From Tolypothrix campylonemoides VB511288 (GTDB lineage Bacteria; Cyanobacteriota; Cyanobacteriia; Cyanobacteriales; Nostocaceae), in NCBI GenBank assembly GCA_000828075.3, contig JXCB02000044.1:38994-71281 (forward strand): 32,288 nucleotides of DNA, read 5' to 3'. Shown piece by piece: positions 7,055 through 16,152 of the stretch (the stretch's first letter is position 1; each line of letters starts with the position of its first letter). Made by a program: the position numbers and the translations under genes. The notes beneath the pieces are model-generated. The model was not told the DNA's origin, did not search any database, and worked only from the letters and a program-made list of their open reading frames with translations.

Positions 7055-8492
7055 AACTCTTATCTCTCTTGAGGAGAAAGCTCCTCCTATAGAATCATTC
7101 GTGACAGGTTAAGATAGCACTGCTAAAGTCAATAAGAAATTATACTGAAATTAGCCAATTCCAGGTATTGAATTAACCTATTAACAAAACTTTAGTGGTA
7201 TTCTGGAGAGATAGATGTAAAGATTATGTCGAATTTTCCCCTAAATTGTAAGTTTTTAGATAAATCTTTTAGATAAGTTTTTTACAAACTCTCCTAAATA
7301 ATTTAGAGTATCATTACTTATTGACAAATGGTATGAAACCTTAACTTGTTACGAATGGACAAGATAGCTAGCCGCGATTGGTACTGATTACTGGAGTTTA
7401 GACTAAGGCAGGCGATCGCGCTCGTGGAAAGTTCAAATGTACTAAAAGCCAGAACAAACCTATAGGTATAAAAAAATGAAAGATGCAATCAGGTGGGTGC
7501 ATCTTGCTTGGTGTCAACTTAACAGACAAGCGATTGCCTAAAGGGCAGTGCGCTATTAAATAAGCTATAAAAGGCAATCGCCTTGGTATCACATTTGGTT
7601 TAGAAAAAAGCGACAGGCTAATACTACGTATCAGTGATATAAAAAGAAAAGGAGCCTGTATTTAACCCGCCTACTCTTTGAGAAAGGCTTCGCCCAACGG
7701 CACCCCTCTCCTTAACAAGGAGAGGGGATGGGGGTGAAGTTATTTGTGTGGTACATTCAATTGAAAACTGCTGTAAGCGATAACTACAAACCCATACTTC
7801 ATCTAAATGAAAACCCTTATAACCCCACCTAGTTGCTGTCTAGGTGGGGTCTTGATGAACAGGAATTACGCAGTGAAACGAAAAATCAAAAAAATCAAGG
7901 TTTTTGAACGAATGTACGGTGAAGGGAAACGTAATGAAAGCGGGGTTCCTCAATATAGGCAGTTGCTACCTCCACAAGAAGCAGCGACGCGTCTACTTTG
8001 TGTTTATAACGGAGGAAACCTGCAAGGACGCATTGCCCTCGCGTTGACTTGACTGGCGTGCTAAAAGTGTAATCGTTTGCGTCCGTACGGGTGTAAGGAA
8101 AATGCCGCAATCCTCAGTACACTTCCACACTTCACTCCTCACTCCCAGTCTTAACAAAAATTTTAGTGCGTAGGTTCAAGATTAACGGAAATCTTCAAGG
8201 AAAAAACCTGCCGCTACCGCGATCAGTTTCGATTGTCACAAGATGCTCCCTAATGATCTAGAGTGTTTCAATTCCATATACAATCAATGAAATGAAAAAC
8301 AGGAAAATAGGGTAGTTCATTATCAATGCCAGCGACAAATATTGAGCAAGCTCAATTCAAAGCCTTTTTGTAACAATTTATAAAGCAAAGTAATAATATT
8401 AACGCCTAAAAGAAATAAAATTTTTCCGTAATCATTTGGCATTGAGCAGTAGTCATAATTATCCTCGCCAAAGTGAACCTCTGCACAAGTGA
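7055..8492. other. 1.4-kb region without a convincing gene
   Basis: AT-rich with three notable pieces. A 10-bp inverted repeat GCGATTGCCT (7530-7539) pairs with 7572-7581 across about 32 bases. A dispersed palindrome CCCCTCTCCTT..AAGGAGAGGGG lies at 7704-7727. A perfect 11-bp hairpin lies at 7822-7850. An open frame from ATG 7855 to 8052 (65 residues, MNRNYAVKRKIKKIKVFERM...) follows the hairpin, but I see no family match, so it is not annotated as a gene. The last 300 bases upstream of hen1 are AT-rich and probably carry its promoter. Confidence 0.5.
7822..7850. other. Perfect 11-bp stem-loop
   Basis: ACCCCACCTAG, a 7-base loop (TTGCTGT), then CTAGGTGGGGT. Stability should be high. No T run follows on the plus strand (CTTGATG follows). 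On the minus strand the hairpin is followed by TATAAGGG, so it is not a classical terminator. It could be a structured RNA piece or a mobile-element end. Confidence 0.5.
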
Positions 8493-9881
8493 ATGCTACT
8501 GCTGATTACGACCACATCTTACCCAGCAACGGATTTAGGGTACTTACTGCATAAACACCCGGATCGCTGCCAATGTTTTTCTCTTTCTTTTGGACAAGCG
8601 CACGTCTTTTATCCAGAAGCCAGTGAGCAACGATGTACTGCGGCGCTGCTTTTGGATATTGACCCAGTGAAGTTGGTGCGTGGACGGAGTGCAAATCTGG
8701 AACAATATGTGAACGATCGCCCTTACGTTGCTTCTTCATTTTTAAGTGTGGCGATCGCCCAAGTCTTCAGTACTGCACTTGCAGGTCGTTGCAAAGACAA
8801 ACCAGAATTGATACAAACTCCTCTACCTTTGGTTGCGAAAATATCTGTTTTACCTTGTCGAGGTGGCGAAGGATTCCTGCGACAGCTGTTTGAGCCGTTG
8901 GGCTACACTGTGATTGCCCAAAATCACACCTTAGATGAGAAATTTCCTGACTGGGGAGACAGCAAGTATTACACTGTGGAATTGCAGCATACTCTACCCC
9001 TTGCGGACTTGCTGAGTCATCTGTACGTACTTATTCCCGTATTGGATGACGATAAACACTATTGGGTAGACGATGACGAAGTAGAAAAGCTACTGCGTCA
9101 TGGTGAAGGTTGGTTAAAGGCGCATCCAGCGCGCGAAGCCATTACCCGTCGTTACTTGAAACGACAGCACCGCCTCACTCGCGCTGCTTTAGCACAACTT
9201 GCAGAGGAAGACGAACTTGATCCAGACAGTGCTGAAGAAAGCCACGCTGAAGAAGAAGCAGCTGTAGAAAAGCCCATTAGCTTAAAGCAGCAGCGGTTAA
9301 ATGCTGTAGATGCTGCTTTGAAAGAAAATGGTGCAAGACGAGTTATTGATTTAGGTTGCGGTGAGGGGACTTTGTTGCGTATGCTGCTCAAAGACAGCTT
9401 TTTTGAGCAAATTACAGGTGTTGACGTTTCTTACCGGGCGCTAGAGGTAGCACAAGAGCGATTAGACCGCCTGCACTTACCTAGCAACCAATCAAATCGC
9501 CTACAACTGATTCAGGGCGCACTCACTTACCAGGATAAACGTTTCACAGGATACGATGCTGCTACGGTGATTGAGGTGATTGAGCATCTCGACTTACCCC
9601 GCCTTGCTGCTTTTGAGCGGGTGTTGTTTGAGTTTGCCCAACCGAAAACGGTAGTCGTGACTACACCCAATATAGAATACAACGTTAAATTTGAGAACTT
9701 GCCTGCTGGAAAACTGCGACATAAAGACCACCGCTTTGAATGGACGCGCCAGGAATTCCAGACTTGGGCAAACTCTGTGGCGGAACGCTTCAGTTACACA
9801 GTGCAGTTTCAACCTGTAGGGCTGGAAGATGCAGAGGTTGGTTCTCCAACGCAGATGGGGGTGTTTCGCCGTGAAATTTGA
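8493..9881 (+). CDS. hen1: Hen1, 3'-terminal RNA ribose 2'-O-methyltransferase
   Basis: 462 residues. The N-terminal region (about 1-235) matches the bacterial Hen1 N-domain, which by family knowledge activates the ligase domain of Pnkp. An acidic linker (EEDELDPDSAEESHAEEE) follows. The C-terminal methyltransferase has SAM motif I DLGCGEG starting at Asp286 and the Hen1-specific metal site EVIEH (Glu361, Glu364, His365) plus a downstream His in RHKDHRF (His410 or His413). Hen1 2'-O-methylates the 3' end at a ribotoxin cut before ligation, so the repaired RNA resists recleavage. The pnkp gene starts 166 bases downstream on the same strand, the usual bacterial pairing. ATG 8493 gives the expected MLLLITTT start. 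Confidence 0.95.
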   Translation: MLLLITTTSYPATDLGYLLHKHPDRCQCFSLSFGQAHVFYPEASEQRCTAALLLDIDPVKLVRGRSANLEQYVNDRPYVASSFLSVAIAQVFSTALAGRCKDKPELIQTPLPLVAKISVLPCRGGEGFLRQLFEPLGYTVIAQNHTLDEKFPDWGDSKYYTVELQHTLPLADLLSHLYVLIPVLDDDKHYWVDDDEVEKLLRHGEGWLKAHPAREAITRRYLKRQHRLTRAALAQLAEEDELDPDSAEESHAEEEAAVEKPISLKQQRLNAVDAALKENGARRVIDLGCGEGTLLRMLLKDSFFEQITGVDVSYRALEVAQERLDRLHLPSNQSNRLQLIQGALTYQDKRFTGYDAATVIEVIEHLDLPRLAAFERVLFEFAQPKTVVVTTPNIEYNVKFENLPAGKLRHKDHRFEWTRQEFQTWANSVAERFSYTVQFQPVGLEDAEVGSPTQMGVFRREI

Positions 9882-10032
9882 CCGAAGCGCAGCTAGGAAC
9901 TCAGAACTCAGTAGTCAGAATAGGAAAGAGAAAATAACTGCCATTATTGATGACTTTCTCGCCCGAAATCCACGGATTCGCCCTGAATTAAAAAAATATG
10001 CCCTAAACGCCCGTGTAGGTTACGTTCAATAA
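9871..10032 (+). CDS. Possible small ORF between hen1 and pnkp
   Basis: A 53-residue frame from GTG 9871, overlapping the last 11 bases of hen1, ends 15 bases before pnkp. The C-terminal half (KITAIIDDFLARNPRIRPELKKYALNARVGYVQ, in two segments) has a plausible helix-rich composition. The first part, however, encodes AACTCAGAACTCAG, a common non-coding short repeat in these genomes. No family is recognised and there is no clear ribosome-binding site. It may be chance, or a translational link between the two genes. Confidence 0.25.
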   Translation: MKFDRSAARNSELSSQNRKEKITAIIDDFLARNPRIRPELKKYALNARVGYVQ

Positions 10033-10047
10033 GTTTTTACAAGTGAA

Positions 10048-12786
10048 ATGAAACTGACTATTCCTGAACTTTCTCTGGTTGTCCTCATTGGTGCTTCAGG
10101 TTCCGGGAAATCGACCTTTGCCCGCAAGCACTTTCAGCCTTTTGAAATTCTGTCCTCTGATTTTTGTCGCGGATTGGTATCTAATGATGAAAATAACCAA
10201 TCTGCTTCCCATGATGCCTTTGAGGTGCTGCGCTATATTGCCGCAAAGCGACTGGCAGCAGGTAGAATAACGGTAATTGATGCTACCAACGTCCAACCAG
10301 AAGACCGTAAAGGATTCGTGGCATTAGCACGGCAGTATCATTGTTTTCCCGTGGCGATCGCCCTCAACTTACCAGAAGAACTGTGTCACCAACGCAACCA
10401 GCAAAGAAGCGATCGCCAGTTTGGTCCTCATGTCGTACGCCGTCATACCCAATGTTTGCGCCGTTCCTTGCGAGGATTGGAAAGAGAAGGCTTCCGCTAC
10501 GTCTACGTCCTTAATTCCCAAGAGGAAATTGAAGCCGTCGAAATTGAGCGTCAACCTCTGTGGAACAACCGTAAGCACGAACACGGTCCGTTTGACATCA
10601 TTGGCGACATTCACGGCTGCTGCGACGAACTCGAAGCATTACTGCAAAAATTAGGCTACCAGAAAGACACGCAGACAACGAAAGACAAAGAAGAAAATAC
10701 CTCCTCATCCCCCTCCCTCGCTCCCTCCCTCACTCCCTCCCTCGCTCCCTCCCTCACTCCCTCCCTCACTCCCTCCCTCACTCCCTCCCTCACTCCCTCC
10801 CTCACTCCCTCCCTCACTCCCTCATCCCTCCACTTCCCCACCTACTACCACCCCGAGGGACGCAAGGCGGTTTTTCTTGGTGATTTAGTAGACAGGGGAC
10901 CACGTATCCTAGATACAGTTAAGCTTGTGCGAAACATGGTTGCAGCAGGTACGGCTATTTGCGTTCCTGGTAATCATGAAAACAAGCTGTTGCGGAAATT
11001 ACGAGGTAAAAATGTCAAGGTCAATCATGGGTTAGAGCAAACCTTGGCAGAAATTGAGGCGTTACCAGAGGATATACGCAAACCCTTTACGAAAGAACTG
11101 TATGAATTTCTCGATTCCCTCGTCAGCCACTACGTTCTCGACGCCGGGCGGCTTGTCGTTGCTCATGCGGGGTTAAAGCAGGAAATGCAGGGACGGGGGT
11201 CTGGTGCTGTGCGAGAGTTTGCCTTGTATGGCGAAAGCACAGGAGAAATAGATGAGTTTGGCTTACCCGTTCGTTACAACTGGGCGGCGGAGTACCGGGG
11301 TGAGGCAATGGTTGTCTACGGACACACCCCTGTTTTAGAAGCTCAATGGCTCAATAATACAATTGATATTGATACCGGCTGTGTTTTTGGCGGCAAATTG
11401 ACTACGCTGCGTTATCCAGAAAAGGAACTGGTGAGCGTTCCTGCTGCCCGTACTTACTACGAACCTGCTAGACCTATTCAAGGGTTGGGTAAAGATGTTG
11501 CATCCGAGAATTCTACAAGCCTACAGCAGCAGTTAGATGATGTGCTTCATATTGAAGATGTACTTGGTAAGCGCATAATCACCACCCGACTTTCGCCCAA
11601 CATCAAGATACGGGAAGAAAATGCGATCGCCGCCCTAGAGGTGATGAGCCGTTTTGCTGCTAACCCCAAATGGTTGATTTACTTGCCACCCACGATGTCA
11701 CCTGTAGAGACATCTCAAGAAACAGGATATTTAGAACATCCAACACAAGCCTTTGCCTACTACCAAAACCAAGGAATCACTGAAGTAATATGCGAAGAAA
11801 AGCACATGGGTTCACGGGCTGTGGTCATTGTGTGCCGAGATGAAATAGTTGCTAAGAAACGCTTTGGCGTGGTAAATGAGGGGATTGGTATCTGCTATAC
11901 CCGCACAGGAAGGCGCTTTTTTGACAATCCAAACTTAGAGGCAGAATTTTTAGCGCGGGTCAATGCTGCCCTTTCTCAAAGTGGGTTTTGGGAAATATTT
12001 GATACTGGGTGGGTTTGCTTGGATTGCGAACTCATGCCTTGGTCAGCCAAAGCACAGGGGTTGTTGCGGAAACAATATGCAGCCGTTGGGGTATCATCAC
12101 GCCTTGCTCTTGGGGATGCTGTAACTGTGTTGCAACAAGCACAGCAGCGCGGTGTTGAGGTGAGCGCCCAACTGAGTCAATTTCAACAACGTGCAGAAAT
12201 GACACAGCAGTATGTCAGTGCTTACCGCCGCTATTGCTGGTCAGTGAACAATATTTCTGACCTCAAACTTGCTCCTTTCCACATTTTGGCAACCGAGGGA
12301 ACCGTCCATACAGATAAAGACCATTGCTGGCACATGGAGGAAGCAGGGAAAATTGCTCAGTGCGACCCGGCTCTACTGCTAGCAACGGCATACAAGGTGA
12401 TAGATTTGACTGACCCCAGCAGTTTAGCAGAAGGGGTTCACTGGTGGGAAGAACTGACCACAGCAGGGGGTGAAGGCATGGTTGTCAAGCCGATGCAATT
12501 TATTATTAAAGGCGATCGCGATCGCAGTATTGTGCAGCCTGCGGTTAAGTGTCGCGGACGGGAATATCTGCGAATTATCTATGGTCCAGAATACTCAACG
12601 CCTGAAAATTTGCAACGTCTGCGCCAACGCGGGTTATCGCTCAAGCGGTCTTTGGCTATGCGAGAATTTGCCTTGGGTGTTGAAGCGTTGGAGCGATTTG
12701 TTGCTCATGCTCCTTTGCGTCGTGTGCATGAGTGCGTTTTTGGTATTCTGGCAATGGAGAGTGAACCTGTAGATCCGCGACTTTGA
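10048..12786 (+). CDS. pnkp: Pnkp, polynucleotide kinase-phosphatase-ligase (RNA repair)
   Basis: 912 residues; all three catalytic modules are visible. Kinase: P-loop GASGSGKST at 15-23 phosphorylates the 5'-OH end. Phosphatase of the metallophosphoesterase type: GDIHG starting near 186, GDLVDRGPR at 278, GNHENK, AHAGL and GHTP remove the 2',3'-cyclic phosphate. Ligase: adenylation motif KHMG with Lys585, EGMVVKP at 809 and the V-K motif AVKCR with Lys834. It acts with Hen1, encoded immediately upstream, to heal and reseal cut RNA. Residues 222-257 are nine PSL(T/A) repeats encoded by a 12-bp minisatellite lying between the first two phosphatase metal motifs. The repeat keeps frame, and all motifs on both sides are intact, so the protein is probably functional with an enlarged loop. 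Confidence 0.95.
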   Translation: MKLTIPELSLVVLIGASGSGKSTFARKHFQPFEILSSDFCRGLVSNDENNQSASHDAFEVLRYIAAKRLAAGRITVIDATNVQPEDRKGFVALARQYHCFPVAIALNLPEELCHQRNQQRSDRQFGPHVVRRHTQCLRRSLRGLEREGFRYVYVLNSQEEIEAVEIERQPLWNNRKHEHGPFDIIGDIHGCCDELEALLQKLGYQKDTQTTKDKEENTSSSPSLAPSLTPSLAPSLTPSLTPSLTPSLTPSLTPSLTPSSLHFPTYYHPEGRKAVFLGDLVDRGPRILDTVKLVRNMVAAGTAICVPGNHENKLLRKLRGKNVKVNHGLEQTLAEIEALPEDIRKPFTKELYEFLDSLVSHYVLDAGRLVVAHAGLKQEMQGRGSGAVREFALYGESTGEIDEFGLPVRYNWAAEYRGEAMVVYGHTPVLEAQWLNNTIDIDTGCVFGGKLTTLRYPEKELVSVPAARTYYEPARPIQGLGKDVASENSTSLQQQLDDVLHIEDVLGKRIITTRLSPNIKIREENAIAALEVMSRFAANPKWLIYLPPTMSPVETSQETGYLEHPTQAFAYYQNQGITEVICEEKHMGSRAVVIVCRDEIVAKKRFGVVNEGIGICYTRTGRRFFDNPNLEAEFLARVNAALSQSGFWEIFDTGWVCLDCELMPWSAKAQGLLRKQYAAVGVSSRLALGDAVTVLQQAQQRGVEVSAQLSQFQQRAEMTQQYVSAYRRYCWSVNNISDLKLAPFHILATEGTVHTDKDHCWHMEEAGKIAQCDPALLLATAYKVIDLTDPSSLAEGVHWWEELTTAGGEGMVVKPMQFIIKGDRDRSIVQPAVKCRGREYLRIIYGPEYSTPENLQRLRQRGLSLKRSLAMREFALGVEALERFVAHAPLRRVHECVFGILAMESEPVDPRL
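10711..10818 (+). repeat. In-frame 12-bp minisatellite within pnkp (9 units)
   Basis: Nine units of CCCTCCCTC(A/G)CT encode PSLT or PSLA. The first and third units have GCT (Ala), the others ACT (Thr). The same pyrimidine-rich sequence, as reverse complement GGGAGTGAGGGAGTGAGGG, occurs in the intergenic spacer at 25776-25794, so the array looks like an intergenic short-repeat type that entered a coding region. Confidence 0.9.
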
Positions 12787-12950
12787 CAGAAGTTTAGTTG
12801 ACAGTGCATCAGTTTATTTTAATAACCGCTATTAAGAATGTAGAAGCAAAACCTTTAGACTTAACCTTAACAATGTGCGAGTTTTCACAAGCTTTGGCAC
12901 AAGTCAGGTTTTCTAGACTTTGACTAAATATATAAAGTCGGACGGAGAAT

Positions 12951-14153
12951 ATGAGCTTGAGAATTTCTGCCAGCGACGCCCAAAGCTATGACCAGCCCAG
13001 GACTAAGCGTGTGCTATCCATAGATTTGTTACGCGGGCTGGTCATGGTTCTGATGGTGTTAGACCACGTGCGGTTGTTTTTCTTGAATGCTGGCTTTAGC
13101 CCAACAGACCTAACCAAGACAAACATCCCACTGTTTCTCACTAGATGGGTGACTCATTTATGTGCCCCTTCTTTTGTCTTTCTAGCAGGTGTCGCCGCCT
13201 ATCTTTCTTTACAGCGCCATCAGAATAAAAAGGGATTCTCCCGGTTTCTCCTTATTCGCGGGCTTTGGCTAGTGTTACTTGAGTTAACTGTGGTGCGTTT
13301 TGGATGGATATTCGACCCAACATTTAGTTTTTTTGCTGCGGGTGTACTTTGGGCAATCGGTTGGTCAATGGTTGTCCTAGCAGTACTGATTCATCTTCCA
13401 ATTCGTGCTGTCGCTACAATCGGAATCCTACTTATAGTTGGACACAATTTATTGGATAACTTACAGGCAGAACAACTACGAAGCTGGGGTTGGCTTTGGG
13501 CTGTGCTTCACGAACCAAAAATGCTCACACCCTTTGCGGGAAAGCGCTTGATTATTTCCTATCCCCTTATTCCTTGGATTGGGGTGATGGCGATGGGTTA
13601 TGTCTTTGGAACTGTATTTACTCTGGAAAAATCTCAACGACGCAAATTACTTAAACGGCTTGGACTGGGTCTAATTCTTGCTTTTATTATTCTAAGACTA
13701 ATTAATATTTACGGAGATCCAAAACCGTGGTCAGTTCAGCCTAGCTTTTCCTTTACCTTGCTTTCATTTATCAACTGCCATAAATATCCGCCTTCATTAC
13801 TCTTTTTGTTGATGACACTCGGTTCAGCAATCCTGTTACTTTACCTGTTTGAGAGCCAAAGATTTTCGTTTCTTAAACCCCTCGCACTCTTCGGTCGGGT
13901 TCCCCTGTTCTTTTATATTGTCCACCTTTGGCTCATACACATTGCAGCTATCTTGCTTGCCTTACCTCGCTATGGCTTGAAAGCAATTTTCCTACCGTAC
14001 ATTGCCTCTAGTCTTATGCCCGCAGACTATGGATACAATTTACCTATGATTTACAACCTTTGGATTATTATGGTTGTTTTGCTTTATGCCATATGTCTTT
14101 GGTTTGCAAATTACAAGGCAAAGCATCAAAGTTGGTGGTTGAATTATTTATAA
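12951..14153 (+). CDS. DUF1624 / heparan-alpha-glucosaminide N-acetyltransferase-like membrane protein
   Basis: 400 residues with about 8-10 predicted transmembrane helices. The N-terminal signature SIDLLRGLVMVLMVLDHVR and then THLCAPSFVFLAGVAAYLS is characteristic of the DUF1624 acyltransferase-like family, related to the lysosomal heparan N-acetyltransferase. In the animal enzyme a conserved His takes part in acetyl transfer across the membrane; the His of LDHVR is the obvious equivalent. The bacterial substrate is unknown. The ATG at 12951 has a GGAG ribosome-binding site (GGACGGAGAAT). It is 164 bases from pnkp on the same strand, with its own AT-rich upstream region (TATATAAAG), so it is probably a separate unit. 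Confidence 0.82.
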   Translation: MSLRISASDAQSYDQPRTKRVLSIDLLRGLVMVLMVLDHVRLFFLNAGFSPTDLTKTNIPLFLTRWVTHLCAPSFVFLAGVAAYLSLQRHQNKKGFSRFLLIRGLWLVLLELTVVRFGWIFDPTFSFFAAGVLWAIGWSMVVLAVLIHLPIRAVATIGILLIVGHNLLDNLQAEQLRSWGWLWAVLHEPKMLTPFAGKRLIISYPLIPWIGVMAMGYVFGTVFTLEKSQRRKLLKRLGLGLILAFIILRLINIYGDPKPWSVQPSFSFTLLSFINCHKYPPSLLFLLMTLGSAILLLYLFESQRFSFLKPLALFGRVPLFFYIVHLWLIHIAAILLALPRYGLKAIFLPYIASSLMPADYGYNLPMIYNLWIIMVVLLYAICLWFANYKAKHQSWWLNYL

Positions 14154-14243
14154 AAATTTTTAAGACATTGTAAATAAGCTTTGCGGAACTTTTGGTTTGG
14201 GGCAAGCGTTCATGTCTATTGAACAGCCCAGGACACATTATTA

Positions 14244-14347
14244 TACCAAGTTGCATTCATACAGGTAACTTTCTCTTTTTCCTCTCTGTGTTCTCTGCGT
14301 TCTCTGCGGTGAATTCAGAAAATTCTCTGTTTGAACGCAACTTGGTA
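14244..14347. mobile_element. MITE family 2, copy B (104 bp)
   Basis: Termini TACCAAGTTGC and GCAACTTGGTA are perfect 11-bp inverted repeats. TTA flanks both ends (14241-14243 and 14348-14350). The interior contains the dispersed motif CTCTGTGTTCTCTGCGTTC, whose reverse-complement form also occurs at 27465-27487. No coding capacity. It is the best preserved copy in the window. Confidence 0.75.
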
Positions 14348-14489
14348 TTAGCAAAATTCAAAGCGTGGTTGTCTACGACATTCATCACCCACCCGTGTTC
14401 ATACTGAATGAACCCACAAATGACCTTGCTCCTCAACGCCGCAAGCTGGTTTGGGACAATTTGCGCCGCCCATTTTGCTACTATTGCCA

Positions 14490-14523
14490 AATAAAAACCC
14501 CCTTGGCATCACGTTAAGGGGGT
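14490..14523 (-). terminator. Terminator-like hairpin on the minus strand, partner transcript unknown
   Basis: Read on the minus strand, ACCCCCTT, an 11-base loop, then AAGGGGGT followed by TTTTATTT. Stem of 8 bp with a T tail fits an intrinsic terminator. No convincing minus-strand gene lies immediately upstream (to the right), so it might end a small RNA or be an orphan hairpin. Confidence 0.45.
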
Positions 14524-14669
14524 AGAGAGTTACCTTGAGTGTAGGCAATGAGCAGCCTAATGAGTTAATAGTTGCCAGTGAAATCAACTTATGCACTTGC
14601 AGAGGATTCTACCTTGTTTGTCGGCGTAAGTCTTGTATTATTTACCAGTAGAAATTCATTCTCCAGCTT

Positions 14670-15983
14670 ATGAGTCTCCCATTGCGTCAAAAACTCCGCC
14701 TCACAATCAGTTTTGCTGCCTTATTATTTGTCGGTTTAGGCAGTAGCTATTTATATGGTCAGTCAAAAACTAAACATCCAGCTACACAGAATTTATCCAA
14801 AACTCAGCAGGAATATTCCACCCTACCTCAACAGCAGATTTTTCTAGCCTCACGTCAAGAGAATGGTTTTACTTTTCAGCAAACATCATATGAAAATCAA
14901 GACAAACAAAACACTCGGTCATCTGGGCAAAAGCCAGGCTCAGTCTCAACGTATTATCAAGTCATTGATGAGTTGCAAAACTATAAATTTAGTGTTCAGA
15001 GCGGTCAGGTTTTCACTTCCGGAAAACTGCCTACCACGAAGGTAAATTTCAATCAAGCAGACTTATTAAGTGTTCTCTCCAATACTAGAAAATATTACCA
15101 AGACTACGCTTCCGAAGACCCAACTGTTCTACGTACGGGATTACTTGGCGCTCAAGGAGTTAATGTACAAGACATTCTCAAAACCTTAGATTTCATGATT
15201 TCTGTTTTACAGGAAGATATTGCCAATAATCGAGCGACTCGTTTACAAGACCCTAATTTTATTAACACCCATTTTCGCGTGATTAAATGGTCTGCATATA
15301 ACTCTCAAACTCCCAGTCAGAAGCAACTGCGAATTACAAAGTATGCTGTTTTTACTCATCCAGGTTCTCACAAAAAAACATCTACTTTCAATACACCAAT
15401 TTATAGCTTAAAAGATAATAGTACCAACAAATTCTACACGAAGTATACAAAGCAGGATGTTTTGTCAGGCATTTATGAGCCAGGTGGAAAAGAATTTGGT
15501 AAGGTTGAACCTCTTGCTTATCTAACTCGAGAGGGTTTAGAAGAAGCGTTGATGGAGGGAACAATACTGATTAATTTCACTGACGGAACTAAAGGACTTT
15601 TTAATGTTGATAGAAACAATGAAATGCCTTACCTTCGAGGAGTCAAAGCAACCGCACAAAAGCGTTATTGGTATTTTAGAGAAGTTGATGCTATCAAAGG
15701 TTATGGATATAAGATAGATGCCAAAATTTCTATCAAACCAGGAGTGACTTTTGCTGGAGATGTCCTAAATATTGGTTTGGGTAGAGTGATTGTTCTTGAG
15801 TATACTAAAGGTGGACGTAAACAACTACAATTGGGAGTTTTGTCAGATACAGGCGGAGCATTTTTACCCAATCTTCATCAACTTGATTTTTTAGCAGGTG
15901 TTTTTCAAAGTCGAAAAGATTTTGACCAGCATATCAAGCAACTACCAGAATATGCGACAGCATATATCCTAGTGAAAAAGTGA
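14670..15983 (+). CDS. Exported protein with C-terminal 3D (MltA-type) domain
   Basis: 437 residues. An N-terminal signal or anchor (residues about 8-30, LRLTISFAALLFVGLGSSYLY) directs it to the membrane or periplasm. Residues 45-100 are Gln/Ser-rich linker. The C-terminal third carries an MltA-like pattern: EGTILINFTDGTKGLFNVDRNN, then YWYFREVD, then the 3D-domain core GRVIVLEY, SDTGGAF (Asp393) and HQLDF (Asp406). In MltA lytic transglycosylase the Asp of the DTGGA motif is the catalytic acid and cleaves peptidoglycan glycan strands. The conserved Asp residues suggest peptidoglycan cleavage or binding. The middle region is not recognised. A heptamer-like GGGATTG repeat follows the gene at 15999-16030. 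Confidence 0.62.
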   Translation: MSLPLRQKLRLTISFAALLFVGLGSSYLYGQSKTKHPATQNLSKTQQEYSTLPQQQIFLASRQENGFTFQQTSYENQDKQNTRSSGQKPGSVSTYYQVIDELQNYKFSVQSGQVFTSGKLPTTKVNFNQADLLSVLSNTRKYYQDYASEDPTVLRTGLLGAQGVNVQDILKTLDFMISVLQEDIANNRATRLQDPNFINTHFRVIKWSAYNSQTPSQKQLRITKYAVFTHPGSHKKTSTFNTPIYSLKDNSTNKFYTKYTKQDVLSGIYEPGGKEFGKVEPLAYLTREGLEEALMEGTILINFTDGTKGLFNVDRNNEMPYLRGVKATAQKRYWYFREVDAIKGYGYKIDAKISIKPGVTFAGDVLNIGLGRVIVLEYTKGGRKQLQLGVLSDTGGAFLPNLHQLDFLAGVFQSRKDFDQHIKQLPEYATAYILVKK

Positions 15984-15998
15984 AATGTGAAGGGAAGT

Positions 15999-16040
15999 GG
16001 GGATTAGGGATTGGGGATTGGGGATTGGGGGTTGGCGATT
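15999..16040 (+). repeat. Short degenerate GGGGATT heptamer array
   Basis: Four to five degenerate copies of GGGGATT/GGGATTA directly after the 3D-domain gene. It is the same motif as the long array at 20983-21069. Short tandemly repeated heptamers of this sort are well known in Nostocales genomes. Confidence 0.7.
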
Positions 16041-16152
16041 AGGTTTACATAAGTCCTGAGTTCTTACGGTTTCGACTGAAGCGGTTAAAAATTATATTGC
16101 ACAGCAGCGAGATTAACTTAAGAGTCACGGACATCATTTAACCTAGTAAAAT

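Larger units (their letters stand above)
14154..14669. other. 516-bp intergenic region with a MITE and a hairpin
   Basis: Contains MITE family 2 copy B (14244-14347) and a terminator-like hairpin (14497-14523). A 28-codon frame at 14408-14494 (MNPQMTLLLNAASWFG...) has no ribosome-binding site or match and is not called. The final 140 bases before the 3D-domain gene hold no recognised motif. Confidence 0.6.

Noticed and set aside
7398-7592. 64-codon minus-strand frame
   Set aside because: No ribosome-binding site, no domain, and it spans a 10-bp inverted repeat.
7855-8170. Group II intron or cobalamin riboswitch, suggested by GTACGGT and GGGAAAC pieces
   Set aside because: No domain V hairpin, no reverse transcriptase, and the conserved riboswitch boxes are absent.
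8262-8300. GTTTCAATTCC, reminiscent of a cyanobacterial CRISPR repeat end
   Set aside because: It occurs once here, with no second copy at spacer distance.
10656-10841. Minus-strand frame of REGVREGV repeats
   Set aside because: It is the antisense of the pnkp minisatellite; any frame through a 12-bp repeat stays open.
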